DNA from: Bacillus sp. FJAT-52991
GTDB taxonomy: Bacteria; Bacillota; Bacilli; Bacillales; Domibacillaceae
Length of the DNA stretch: 64,000 bases
NCBI RefSeq assembly: GCF_037201805.1
Contig: NZ_CP147404.1
Span: 1,884,001-1,948,000, forward strand
Reading direction: 5' to 3'
Shown: positions 24,501 through 33,699 of the stretch, in pieces
Numbering within the stretch: the first letter of the stretch is position 1
Layout of the letters: each line of letters begins with the position of its first letter
Notes under the pieces: generated by a model
What the model saw: only the letters and a program-made list of their open reading frames with translations
The model's database searches: none
Told to the model about the DNA's origin: nothing
Program-made: the position numbers and the translations under genes

Positions 24501-24724
24501 CCTTTTCACTCCTGTTTGTTGAATATCTGATTTTCTGAATTAAGAGTATCTTATTCAATGCCCGAGTTCGATCGATTTTCCTTTCATATGACCTTACAAA
24601 ATTGTCACCATTCTTCGTAATCCTATTATCGAGTCGCTTCATCACCATTTTATAGTGAAAGAAATTGAAACTTTTTATCTTCTGAAACGTAGTAATTTGT
24701 AAATAAATATTTGGAGTTGATATC

Positions 24725-24808
24725 TTGAGTATCGCAGTCTGGGTTGCTATTTTTGCTGGTTTCTTTGGAGTTCTAATTGCTTTTAGCAGCAATAAGAAAA
24801 AGAAATAG
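24725..24808 (+). CDS. 27-residue single-helix membrane peptide
   Basis: TTG 24725 with GGAG 8 nt upstream reads MSIAVWVAIFAGFFGVLIAF then SSNKKKK and TAG. One membrane helix plus a Lys tail. A hairpin terminator (AAAAGGAGATC/GGTCTCTTTTTT, 24812-24845) follows immediately, which supports a real short transcript. Confidence 0.5.
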   Translation: MSIAVWVAIFAGFFGVLIAFSSNKKKK

Positions 24809-24947
24809 AGTAAAAAGGAGATCAAAGGGATTGGTCTCTTTTTTAATAAAAGAATTACCTCAATTGCTACACATTTTGCGTCTAACCTGACAACAGAAAC
24901 ACATATTTTTCTCTTATGAGTATATTGTCAAAAACGAGGTGTGGGAT

Positions 24948-25139
24948 ATGGATATCGAACAAGATCATACTGACTTTGTTATTTTTTTGTTAGATACCAT
25001 CACAATTCTCATAGTTGAAGATAACCCTGTAGTTGGAATAGCTTTAGTTGCTTTACTTAAGATCCTTACGGAAGACAAAATTATTAGAATATCTTTGATT
25101 TTATTAATCATCGCTTTAGCTATAACTAAGACAGAGTAA
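24948..25139 (+). CDS. small hypothetical protein with hydrophobic centre
   Basis: 63 residues from ATG 24948 (MDIEQDHTDFVIFLLDTITI); GAGGTG lies about 8 nt upstream, making it better than ATG 24939. Two hydrophobic stretches are separated by a polar LLKILTEDKIIR segment. It does not resemble a known family. The 25140-25362 stretch after it shows no gene. Confidence 0.5.
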   Translation: MDIEQDHTDFVIFLLDTITILIVEDNPVVGIALVALLKILTEDKIIRISLILLIIALAITKTE

Positions 25140-25362
25140 TACAACTGGCTAGGTATTCATTCTTCTCGTTCTAATACTGCGCAGGCTCTTTTTCCTCCAT
25201 CCGAACTTGCTCATACTAGGATGTTCCTCCTTTGCGTTTTCATCGAAATGTGTAACAAACTAATTTCCTTTAGGCCTTGATTAAGGTCAGTACATGCACT
25301 ATTACTACGTATTTTCATAATTTATTTAAGAAAATTAATTTAAAACAAAGGATTGAATATAA

Positions 25363-25995
25363 ATGGTTTCTTATTTGGATTATACTTCTCCATCCGTACG
25401 TTTCTCTTTTGATGTCAATCAAAGTCCATTAATGAAAAAAGATAACCAAAACTATATTAATGTATTAGGTATCCAACAATTAAACACACTGGAAAATGTC
25501 TCCTTACTCGATATTTTTCTTAGTTCCAACAATGTTATAGAACCACATTATCACCAAAATGCTGCAGAGTTAGTCTATTGTATTTCTGGCGCTGCTACTG
25601 TTTCATTATTAAATCCATTTACAAAGCAAATTCAAAATTATTCTATTACACCGGGACAAGTAGCAAATGTTCCGCAAGGTTGGTGGCATTATGAAGTAGC
25701 TAATGCAGATAACACACATTTATTAGCTATATTTAATGCACCGACGCCTGAAGTCATTCTAGGATCAGATATTCTGAAGTTAACTCCTGCGAATATCATG
25801 GCTCACACCTATTGTTTGGATGAAAAACAATGGAAGAAAGCTGTGGCACCTGTTCAACCGGCAACATTTATTGGTCCGCCTAGTAACTGCAACAGGGTCG
25901 ATGAAAACACTTCATGGCAACGTCAACATGCTAGAAACTACTACACCGATCAAAGATATACACCTCAAACATATAACCAGCATTATTACTACTGA
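25363..25995 (+). CDS. single-domain cupin protein, probably spore-related
   Basis: 210 residues. The metal-site motif 1 is IEPHYHQNAAELVYCISG and motif 2 is TPGQVANVPQGWWHYEVAN, the germin/oxalate-decarboxylase-like cupin pattern with His/His/Glu/His ligands. The C-terminal tail is Tyr/Gln-rich (YTDQRYTPQTYNQHYYY), as in several Bacillus coat proteins that become cross-linked. No signal peptide. A hairpin (GAGTAGTTA/TAACTACTC, 26089-26114) ends the unit. The spore role is inference. Confidence 0.8.
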   Translation: MVSYLDYTSPSVRFSFDVNQSPLMKKDNQNYINVLGIQQLNTLENVSLLDIFLSSNNVIEPHYHQNAAELVYCISGAATVSLLNPFTKQIQNYSITPGQVANVPQGWWHYEVANADNTHLLAIFNAPTPEVILGSDILKLTPANIMAHTYCLDEKQWKKAVAPVQPATFIGPPSNCNRVDENTSWQRQHARNYYTDQRYTPQTYNQHYYY

Positions 25996-26238
25996 GTACT
26001 ATTTCTCTAGTCATATTGTTTGAAAGGTTTTTTCCAGAAAACCAAAAGGCACAAGTCAATAACACAAATGAATGTGATTAAATTAAGAGAGTAGTTATAT
26101 AAAAGTAACTACTCCCTTAGTTTATTGTACGTTTTGTATCGAAGGTGTCATTCCTTAGCCGCTCCATCCAGTAACGATGATTACAAGAAAAATAATTATC
26201 ACTTCTCTGAGTCTAGCTAGTTCTTAGAATAAGGTATA

Positions 26239-27534
26239 TTATTTAAATTCATAAATAATAATAGATTTAGCAATAAACTCTTCGCCTTGTTTTACTCCCG
26301 TGATAAGGAGTGGCTGATCTATCTCTAAATCTGCTCTAGTGACGTTTTCGTCTTTATATGTTTTCCCCATATCTTTACTCGTTCGTTTTATATAACTCGT
26401 TGTATCTTCTAGTTTCACATCGAATTTTACAATGTTCTTACCTAAACCAGTAGTCGCAACGGAACTTCCATTTTCTAATTCTTGAGTCGTAACAAGATTT
26501 ATCGTTAAGTCTTTTCCGTTTATATGTAATATATTTCCCTCAATTTCCTCTTCATTACCATCTGTTTTAGGTGGATCATTTTCTTTCGATTTTGGATTTT
26601 TTTCAAAGGTTAAAGAACCACCTTCTGAAGCAACTGAATCCCAGATGACAACAACCTCTGCTGTTTGTTGATCAGGCTTTAACCAAAGCCTGACATTAGC
26701 ATTTTTCTTTATTTGATCAAATTCGCTTTTTTTCATTTCTGTATATGTAATGACTTCCTCTGTTTCTTTCATTTGAGATGTTTGGAAAAATATTTTAGTT
26801 TCATCATTTACTGCAACATTATTTCTTTCTAAAAATTCATTACTCTTTTCATTATCAGAAAGAAACCCCTGATAATACTCTATACTTAACGGATCTATTC
26901 TAATAAGGGTCCCTTGTCCATCCGGCTCACGAGTTGGAATATGTTCATTCCCTATAAAATGTGTTGTATCGTTCGTTAAACCTAGTAAATTTCCAAACTG
27001 AACTTTTGCTACGTAATAAGAAGGGACACTTATAAGTACTACGAAAGTTAAAACAACGCATTGAATGATAAATGTTTTTTGTTTCATCATACGTGATAAC
27101 AAATAATAGAAGAAAACACCTAATCCTCCTCCTGCTGTATTCAATAAAACATCATCTATATCCGCACTCCCTAATGCTAATACATATTGAAGAGTTTCAA
27201 AAAGTACACTTACACTAATCGATGTGATGATGACTAAAACGTACCGATTTCTCATTTTCTCAAAAAGAGTAGGTAGTAATAGCCCTAAAGGAATAAAAAC
27301 AACGACATTCCCTAAAATATTAGATACTCCCCATAACCAATTATCTGATTGTAATACCGTTTTAAAATCAGCAAAGATTTTAAAAGGAATGAGATTATAC
27401 GAACGAAATGTACTTAACTCTACAGTAAATAACTGTAGAAAAGAACTATGTTTAAATAATATGATCTTCAGTAGACAAACAAGATACATCACGAAAATGA
27501 TATACAATAATCCCTTAACTAGTTTCTTTTGCAT
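26239..27534 (-). CDS. VanZ-family membrane protein with extended C-terminal domain
   Basis: 431 residues. The N-terminal 150 are a VanZ domain: SYNLIPFKIF, ILGNVVVFIPLGLLLP, LFETLQYVLALGSADIDDVL. A further helix (about 155-175) leads to some 250 extracytoplasmic residues that end in a small beta-rich domain (EIEGNILHINGKDLTINLVT ... LLITGVKQGEEFIAKSII), similar to DUF3221-type domains. Most VanZ proteins stop after the membrane part. It is divergent from a two-component pair at 27713, which may control it. VanZ proteins are linked to glycopeptide/lipoglycopeptide tolerance. Confidence 0.82.
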   Translation of the reverse strand: MQKKLVKGLLYIIFVMYLVCLLKIILFKHSSFLQLFTVELSTFRSYNLIPFKIFADFKTVLQSDNWLWGVSNILGNVVVFIPLGLLLPTLFEKMRNRYVLVIITSISVSVLFETLQYVLALGSADIDDVLLNTAGGGLGVFFYYLLSRMMKQKTFIIQCVVLTFVVLISVPSYYVAKVQFGNLLGLTNDTTHFIGNEHIPTREPDGQGTLIRIDPLSIEYYQGFLSDNEKSNEFLERNNVAVNDETKIFFQTSQMKETEEVITYTEMKKSEFDQIKKNANVRLWLKPDQQTAEVVVIWDSVASEGGSLTFEKNPKSKENDPPKTDGNEEEIEGNILHINGKDLTINLVTTQELENGSSVATTGLGKNIVKFDVKLEDTTSYIKRTSKDMGKTYKDENVTRADLEIDQPLLITGVKQGEEFIAKSIIIYEFK

Positions 27535-27712
27535 GTTTCAAACCACACTTTCTATATATATGCTCTTGATACTATTCATTCTATTGATGAAATCTCTAAA
27601 GATACTGGAATATTTCATACAAAAAATAAAGGATTTTTAGAGATTTCATTGCTATACTGTTTTTGGGATATATTATATTGAAATATTCTAAATATATAAA
27701 GGATGTTATGAA

Positions 27713-28396
27713 ATGCGTATTTTACTTATAGAAGATGATATCGATTTATGCCAAACAATTTATTTACAATTACTGAACCAAGGATATTATGTGGATCGCT
27801 ATCATAATGGAGAAGATGCTCTTCATTATGCTCTAAAATCGAACTACGATTTAATTATCTTAGATCGCATGCTTCCTATAATAGATGGTTTAAGTATCAC
27901 ACAAGTCCTGCGTAATAAACAAATTAATACACCTATTATTATGGTTACTGCCATGAGTGAAATTCATAATCGAATAGAGGGTTTAGATGCTGGGGCAGAC
28001 GATTATCTTATAAAACCATTTGCTATGGAAGAATTATTTGCTCGAATTCGTGCTCTTGTTAGACGTCCTTCTAAAATTGAAAATATTGAAATACTTACTT
28101 TCTCAAACATAACATTAGATACTACTAATAAGCTGTTAGTTTGTAACGATAAGAAACTCTCTCTATCAAAACGAGAAATAGAATTGCTCGCTTTTCTCAT
28201 CAAAAATAAAAATATCCCTGTTTCGAGGGAGCGCATACTAGCACATGTATGGGGGGCTGATACTACAGTAGAAATGGGAAATCTTGATAACTATATCCAT
28301 TTTTTAAGAAGAAGATTAAGAAATGTAGGCAGCGTTGCTATCATAAAAACGATTTACGGTGTTGGTTATCAATTAAAAGAAGCTGAAACATGCTGA
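27713..28396 (+). CDS. OmpR/PhoB-family response regulator
   Basis: 227 residues. The receiver begins MRILLIEDDIDLCQTIYLQL, has D51 in LIILDRMLP and K in DYLIKPFAMEELFARI, and the winged helix ends LDNYIHFLRRRLRN and IYGVGYQL. It overlaps the kinase gene by 7 nt. The nearest candidate target is the divergent VanZ gene 178 nt away. Confidence 0.92.
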   Translation: MRILLIEDDIDLCQTIYLQLLNQGYYVDRYHNGEDALHYALKSNYDLIILDRMLPIIDGLSITQVLRNKQINTPIIMVTAMSEIHNRIEGLDAGADDYLIKPFAMEELFARIRALVRRPSKIENIEILTFSNITLDTTNKLLVCNDKKLSLSKREIELLAFLIKNKNIPVSRERILAHVWGADTTVEMGNLDNYIHFLRRRLRNVGSVAIIKTIYGVGYQLKEAETC

Positions 28397-29661
28397 AACA
28401 TGCAAAAAGAAATCTCATACTGTTATATACGATTTCTACTGGAATGATTCTAACATTAGTCATAGGTTTGCTTTTCTATTCTTCCATTAAACAAGCTATT
28501 ACGTTTGAAAAAAACATATTTCAAAATGCAATTTTTTCTGTAAATTACTTCATTCAAAACGAGACAGACTTGACGCATTCTCAGTTATCCGAAATAGAAA
28601 ATCAAACACATGTCATGATTGATATTCAAGAAATAGACCCATCCTATAAAGGTTCATTATCTTCCAAAACAAATAGAGAATTTTTATTCAAAACTTTAAA
28701 AAATGAGCTAAATAAAATTGTCATTGCAGTTAACCTTTTTGAAGATTCAGTATATAAAAATCCTATTGTCACGATAAAAGGTGAGAAGCATGATTATTAT
28801 TATGGAACCAGTCTGACATTCCCTAATGAAAAAGAGACAATATATATACTTTATTACTTAGATTTCTCTAAAATAATATCTTTGAAAACAGTACTCACTT
28901 ATATATTTATTGAAGTAATTGGATTACTACTTCTATTTCTTCTAAGTAACATACTAGTGAAAAAGGCCTTAATTCCTATTGACATCAATATTCAAAAACA
29001 AAAAGAATTTGTAGCAGCTGCATCGCATGAGTTAAAGTCTCCATTAGCTGTCATTCAAGCAAATGCTTCTGCGATTAAATTCGAGCCTTCTCAAGCTAGT
29101 TTTTACATAAAAGGTATTCTAAATGAATGTCAACGAATGTCTCGATTAATACAAGATATGTTATTCCTAGCCTCCAATGATTCTCATCGTTGGACGATCA
29201 AAAAAGAGCTCATAGATACTGAAACATTTTTAATTGAAACATACGAAACTCATATATCGTATTGCCATGAAAAAAAACAAATACTGACACTTGATTTACC
29301 AAAAGAAGAATTACCGCCTTTTCATGCCGATAAAGAACGATTATCGCAAGTACTTGCTATTCTTTTGGATAATGCGATCAGCTATTCTCCAGCCAAAAGT
29401 GTGGTTACTATTCGTTCCTTCATTCAAAATGATTCAATAGTTTTTGACATTGAAGATCATGGTCTGGGCATCCCTAACACTGCAAAAGAATATATCTTTG
29501 ATCGTTTTTATCGAGCAGACCCATCCAGATCAGATAAGAAACATGTTGGATTAGGTTTAAGTATTGCACTGGAAATTGTGAAATTACACAATGGAAAAAT
29601 TTCATTAAAAGATACCGTACATGGTGGGTGTACTTTTAGTGTTGAACTTCCCATTGAATAA
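28390..29661 (+). CDS. sensor histidine kinase with extracytoplasmic domain
   Basis: 423 residues. TM1 (about 9-30), an external domain of about 130 residues, TM2 (about 170-192), then the H-box FVAAASHELKSPLAVIQANA and N/G boxes LDNAISYSP, DHGLGIP, GLGLSIAL. No clear HAMP domain is visible between TM2 and the H-box. It is translationally coupled to the response regulator. The stimulus is unknown; the VanZ neighbour suggests cell-envelope stress. Confidence 0.9.
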   Translation: MLKHAKRNLILLYTISTGMILTLVIGLLFYSSIKQAITFEKNIFQNAIFSVNYFIQNETDLTHSQLSEIENQTHVMIDIQEIDPSYKGSLSSKTNREFLFKTLKNELNKIVIAVNLFEDSVYKNPIVTIKGEKHDYYYGTSLTFPNEKETIYILYYLDFSKIISLKTVLTYIFIEVIGLLLLFLLSNILVKKALIPIDINIQKQKEFVAAASHELKSPLAVIQANASAIKFEPSQASFYIKGILNECQRMSRLIQDMLFLASNDSHRWTIKKELIDTETFLIETYETHISYCHEKKQILTLDLPKEELPPFHADKERLSQVLAILLDNAISYSPAKSVVTIRSFIQNDSIVFDIEDHGLGIPNTAKEYIFDRFYRADPSRSDKKHVGLGLSIALEIVKLHNGKISLKDTVHGGCTFSVELPIE

Positions 29662-29750
29662 AAAGTAGGAATAAAACCTAATTGAGACTGGGGTAAAACT
29701 TTGAAGCATGATGTGATATTTACAATTCTAGCTTGTATATGCTAAAACAT

Positions 29751-29821
29751 AAAAACTCCCCCGTATGCTTATATTTTGGTTAGCGAACCCAAAATAGTTC
29801 AGCACCTCAGGGGAGTCTTTT
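29751..29821. terminator. two-tier hairpin terminator
   Basis: Outer arms ACTCCCC/GGGGAGT flank an inner ATTTTGG/CCAAAAT stem; A tract on the left, TTTT on the right. It lies between the convergent kinase gene and 29905. Confidence 0.7.
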
Positions 29822-29904
29822 AATACCACAGTAAAAATTACCAACTTTATTTTTCATATTATTTAATCCAACCGATTGATCATTGGAGCCAGCCATTTCA
29901 CCCA

Positions 29905-30150
29905 CTATTCTTCTTGAATAAACTTCACCTCATCATATCCGCAATGATTACAATAAATTAAATGAGGACAAATCTGATCCTTCGTTGTATTGGGGTAGCC
30001 ATCCCCCATCTTTACTGTTTCTTCATCATTATAATGACCATAAGGGTCTAAAAAATCGGATACTTTGCCTGAGTCGTCTAATCGGGAACTGCATTCTGGA
30101 CAATACAATTCTAATTCCTTAAATGCGTTACATAAAGGGCACATATTCAT
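29905..30150 (-). CDS. small zinc-ribbon protein
   Basis: ATG 30150 (MNMCPLC) has AGAGGTG 6 nt before it; 81 residues. Three Cys pairs: CPLC, CPEC and CNHC, plus a single Cys-Pro-His, with the conserved middle DFLDPYGHYND. This looks like a treble Zn-ribbon with no other domain. A truncated paralogue lies at 17323-17468. Function unknown; DNA/RNA or protein binding is possible. Confidence 0.75.
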   Translation of the reverse strand: MNMCPLCNAFKELELYCPECSSRLDDSGKVSDFLDPYGHYNDEETVKMGDGYPNTTKDQICPHLIYCNHCGYDEVKFIQEE

Positions 30151-30504
30151 TCGTATCACCTCTTTTTGTTTTCAAACTTAGTATCCATTTTTTTATTGAT
30201 ACTATGTAATATACAAGTTGTTTAGCATTTATCCTGTATCACTACTTTTGACAAATATAACAGGACACCAAGCTCTAAAGGTTTGGTGTCCTAGTTTTTT
30301 CCATTAAATTTCCATGTTAATGTAGTTAATTCTGTTTACTTTTTCTAACCATTGAATAGATAACTTAATGGTATTAAGAAAAAAGGTTCTACTTATGTCC
30401 CCTAGTGGACTGAAAGAACAAATTATCTTCCATTGTCTTTCTCTATGTATTCTTTTATCTTTTTTTACCAGTTGGCACCGAAAATCCCTCTTAGAAAATT
30501 TAGA
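30151..30504. other. intergenic with one hairpin terminator
   Basis: AGGACACCAA/TTTGGTGTCCT followed by AGTTTTTT at 30262-30299 is a good plus-strand terminator, although no intact plus-strand gene precedes it. I see no coding sequence in the remainder. Confidence 0.6.
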
Positions 30505-31161
30505 TCACACATTAGGAGGTACATACAAATTTAAAAAGACGGGTACGGTCATTATTCCTATATCTACAAAAAAATGCGAAAGTATCACCCATCTTAAACT
30601 TTGCGTTTGAAAATATGTATAAGACCAAACCACACCCAATATCGTTAAATAAATAAACACATGGTAATGGGCATTGGCAATAGAAAATACGCCCCACATC
30701 AATGGATGACTAAGTACAAAGAAAATCGTTGAATACGCCATAGCGATCCATTTAGGAAACAGTTCCATTGCAGCGTCTAATAATAGACCCCTCCAATACA
30801 ATTCTTCAAAAAATGGATTGATGATGGCAAATAATAGCCAAAGAACGACTAGCCAAATAGAGTTAAATAACTCATAGTTCGTCATAACCACAGACATAGG
30901 GAAAAAACCAAGGATGAGGCTGAAAAATACCATTAACTTTGATGGTTGCGGCTTTTTTAACCAATCTTTAATTTGCTTATTTCCTTTAAAATATTTTATA
31001 CAAATACCAAGTGAACTCCAATAAACAATAGCAAGCGGAACCCATGCCCACTCATCGATTACCTTTGAACACGTCGTTGCTGTGATGAAGCCTAGTAAAA
31101 TGACCACGATCGGTGAGACTAGAATGAAGTTCCTTTTCCTATTTTTAATGTTTAAAATCAC
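30505..31161 (-). CDS. CPBP-family intramembrane metalloprotease
   Basis: 218 residues starting at GTG 31161, with GGGGAGAG inside the end of the upstream tetR gene. About six hydrophobic segments. The Abi/CPBP motifs are present: EExxxR in FFEELYWRG, FxxxH in FFVLSHPL, and HxxxD in SHFFVD. These are glutamyl intramembrane proteases of the Rce1 type, sometimes linked to bacteriocin self-immunity. It is co-transcribed with, and probably controlled by, the TetR gene (2-nt gap). Confidence 0.88.
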   Translation of the reverse strand: MILNIKNRKRNFILVSPIVVILLGFITATTCSKVIDEWAWVPLAIVYWSSLGICIKYFKGNKQIKDWLKKPQPSKLMVFFSLILGFFPMSVVMTNYELFNSIWLVVLWLLFAIINPFFEELYWRGLLLDAAMELFPKWIAMAYSTIFFVLSHPLMWGVFSIANAHYHVFIYLTILGVVWSYTYFQTQSLRWVILSHFFVDIGIMTVPVFLNLYVPPNV

Positions 31162-31163
31162 TT

Positions 31164-31763
31164 TTACTCTCCCCTTTTCCGAAAAATATTGATAATCATC
31201 ATCGGATCAGGCATGGGGCATTCCTGCCATTGAATTTTATTAATAGCTAACCCTTGGATCAAAGCATAATAAGTGACAGTTAATTGTATTGGATCAGCTT
31301 GAATGATTTCTCCCTCTCTCTGTCCCGCAATGATTAAAGGAGCAGTTACTTCCACTGGCGAGGACATTTTTAACGTTTCTTTCACTTCTTCTGGAACCGC
31401 ATCTGACGTACTAGCTTGAATCATAATTAGGAAAAGAAGGACCTCTTCGCCGCTCCCAATACTTTCTATCATTTGTTCAGTCATCCATTGTAACTTTTGT
31501 AAAGGTGTCCCTTCTCGCTGATTTGCTTGCTGAATTATATCCATTGAATTTTCCGATGCTTTTTTAACCAAAGTCGTAAAGATTTCTTCTTTTGATTTAA
31601 AATAATGATAAACAAGCCCATGACTTAAGCCAGCTTCTTTAGCAATATCACTAATTTTTGCTGCGGCCATCCCTCTGCGTGCAAATACTTGAGCCGCCGC
31701 TTGTAAAATTTGTTCACTTCTAGCATCTCGAATTTGTTTATTTTGTTCATCCTGTCTCGGCAT
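31164..31763 (-). CDS. TetR/AcrR-family regulator of the CPBP gene
   Basis: 199 residues. The helix-turn-helix is textbook: ILQAAAQVFARRGMAAAKIS followed by DIAKEAGLSHGLVYHYFKSK. The C-terminal region has a TetR_C-type ligand pocket. A 20-bp palindrome (31781-31800) lies just upstream of the start, so autoregulation and control of the CPBP protease are likely. Confidence 0.9.
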   Translation of the reverse strand: MPRQDEQNKQIRDARSEQILQAAAQVFARRGMAAAKISDIAKEAGLSHGLVYHYFKSKEEIFTTLVKKASENSMDIIQQANQREGTPLQKLQWMTEQMIESIGSGEEVLLFLIMIQASTSDAVPEEVKETLKMSSPVEVTAPLIIAGQREGEIIQADPIQLTVTYYALIQGLAINKIQWQECPMPDPMMIINIFRKRGE

Positions 31764-31780
31764 TATGTAGACTCCTTTTT

Positions 31781-31800
31781 TTGATTGATTAATCAGTCAA
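31781..31800. promoter_or_regulatory. TetR operator palindrome
   Basis: TTGATTGATTAATCAGTCAA is a 20-bp dyad with 9 of 10 positions matching, 18 nt upstream of the tetR start codon. Confidence 0.75.
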
Positions 31801-31967
31801 TATTATTTCTATGTATAATCATAACCTAAATATTTCCTAAGTCAATCCTTTTGGGGATTAGATTTGATGAATAAATAGAAGAAAAGCCCCCGATCCGTTA
31901 AATAACTCCTCCTGAACTAGTTTCAAAATGGATTTTTGATGGTTTATATACAGTCGTCAATGCGCTG

Positions 31968-32045
31968 CTCCACGCCTGCCACCAGTAAGATTAAGCCATC
32001 CGTAGACAAACTCTTGATCTGTGATTCTATTAATAAGCCGAACTG
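31968..32045. repeat. dispersed sequence fragment (copy 2)
   Basis: Related to 13386-13463. On the minus strand it reads QIKSLSTDGLILLVAGVEQR without a stop, but has no start or ribosome site nearby. The rest of 31801-32321 shows no gene. Confidence 0.45.
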
Positions 32046-32321
32046 AATTTCCCTATCACGATCTAAAATTTTTTGTTAATTTGATGGCCCATTAGGTTCG
32101 CCGGTGTTATTTTTTGATATGTATGTTAACATCCTTTTTATTACAAGTTGCTTTACCTATTCTATGAAAAAAATCCCCCCTTCTCTTGCCACAAAATCGC
32201 CCCCCTTATCCATCTCCATAGTTCCCCACCAAAATAATTGGTATAATTAGGATCATCGAGACATCCATCATTAAACTAGCATTCAATCTAACGCACTTCT
32301 TATTGAAATGGAGACTTCCCT

Positions 32322-32825
32322 ATGCACAAAAACCTTTTTTACAAAATACTGTGGGCACTCCCGATTATTTTTGCCATACATAATGTCGAAGAACTCCCCC
32401 AGTTAGGAAGCTGGGCGAATGAACATTTAGCAGGTGAGTCTTTTGCATTTTTGCGAGAGTTATATTCTTTTCATTCCTTAGCGTTTGCGATGGTCCTGTT
32501 AACGGTCGTCGTGGCGGTAGTGGTTATCCTTGAGTATAAATTTAGAAATAAGCTCACCTTCATGTTAACCATGCTGAGTGCCTGTTTATTGCTTATTAAT
32601 GGATTGACTCACATCGTTCAATCGATGGTTTTTCAAAGCTATATGCCTGGGTTAATATCTGCGGTTTTATTGTTAATTCCATATATGTCCTTTGTATTGT
32701 ACCTTTCAATGAAAGCGAATCGCATTCGATTAAGAACAATTGGTTTCTATCTTGTGATTAGCGTCATTGTGATGGTACCGATTATTTTTATTTTTCTAAT
32801 TCTATCAAGGTGGGTCATGAGATGA
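32322..32825 (+). CDS. HXXEE-domain membrane protein
   Basis: 167 residues, five or six hydrophobic segments. The defining motif is in WALPIIFAIHNVEELPQLG near the N-terminus. HXXEE proteins are integral membrane proteins of unknown, possibly catalytic, function, with His and Glu residues in the membrane. Its stop overlaps the start of the nucleotidyltransferase gene (ATGA), so the two are coupled. Confidence 0.82.
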   Translation: MHKNLFYKILWALPIIFAIHNVEELPQLGSWANEHLAGESFAFLRELYSFHSLAFAMVLLTVVVAVVVILEYKFRNKLTFMLTMLSACLLLINGLTHIVQSMVFQSYMPGLISAVLLLIPYMSFVLYLSMKANRIRLRTIGFYLVISVIVMVPIIFIFLILSRWVMR

Positions 32826-33637
32826 ATGAAAATGTAAACATACCAAACGAAGTAAACTCATTATTACTAGATTATACGAACTTGCTGGAGGCTGAATTGT
32901 CTGATGTGATCTATGGAGTTTACCTTTATGGTTCGATTGCTCTATCAGCATTTGATGAACGAAAGAGTGATGTTGATTTTATAACGATTTTAAAAAGAAG
33001 TTTAACAAATACAGAGTTAGATCGTTTAAGTAAACTTCACCAGAAAGTGAAAAAAATGAATCCTCTTGCTGAGAAACTGGATGGAATGTACATCTGTTTA
33101 GCGGACATCGGTAAGGAAAATAACGATTTACAACCTTACCCCTGTTGTGCAAGTGGAACATTTAAGAAATCTCAATACTGGGATATCAATCATGTGACAT
33201 GGTGGACACTAAAACATCATGGTATATCAGTCATAGGCGTCAACTTGGACGAGCTAAAGATTCCTACAATCTGGTGCGATGTTGAAAAGACAATGAGCTA
33301 TAACGTAAACAAATATTGGGCTAATAAAGCCAAGATCGGCTGGTATTTCCTGTTGGATGATGGGGTTGAGGATGCAGTATTAACCACGTGTCGAATCTAT
33401 TGTTCGTTAAAGTATAAGAAGATTATTCCGAAAGAGAAAGCAGTCGAATATGCGTTACAAACGCTCCCAAACAAATGGAATTTACTGTTTAAAGAAGCTT
33501 TGCGATTACGACATGACGACCATACAAGCTCGTTCTTTTCATCAAGGTGGAAACGAGCGAAAGAAACAAAGAAATTTCTACTGTATATGATTAATGACTG
33601 CAACGTGAAATATATAAACAATAAAGTAAAGCAATAG
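32822..33637 (+). CDS. AadA/DUF4111-type aminoglycoside nucleotidyltransferase-like protein
   Basis: ATG 32822 overlaps the upstream stop; 271 residues. The nucleotidyltransferase motif GVYLYGSIALSAFDERKSDV has the G-S and D-x-D residues of ANT(3'')/ANT(9) enzymes. A C-terminal helical DUF4111-like domain follows (WWTLKHHGISVIGV, VEDAVLTTCRIYCSLKYKKI, WNLLFKEALRLR). Related enzymes adenylylate streptomycin/spectinomycin. Coupling to an HXXEE membrane protein is unusual for a resistance gene, so another substrate is possible. Confidence 0.82.
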   Translation: MNENVNIPNEVNSLLLDYTNLLEAELSDVIYGVYLYGSIALSAFDERKSDVDFITILKRSLTNTELDRLSKLHQKVKKMNPLAEKLDGMYICLADIGKENNDLQPYPCCASGTFKKSQYWDINHVTWWTLKHHGISVIGVNLDELKIPTIWCDVEKTMSYNVNKYWANKAKIGWYFLLDDGVEDAVLTTCRIYCSLKYKKIIPKEKAVEYALQTLPNKWNLLFKEALRLRHDDHTSSFFSSRWKRAKETKKFLLYMINDCNVKYINNKVKQ

Positions 33638-33699
33638 GCTTTAACTTTGCATTTTTGTAAAACTGAAAATGGAGCTTTTTTATTTACTAGAAAGGAAGA

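Noticed and set aside
24490..24825. 111-codon minus-strand ORF upstream of the serine hydrolase
   Set aside because: No ribosome site; it lies antisense to a better-supported 27-residue peptide and its terminator.
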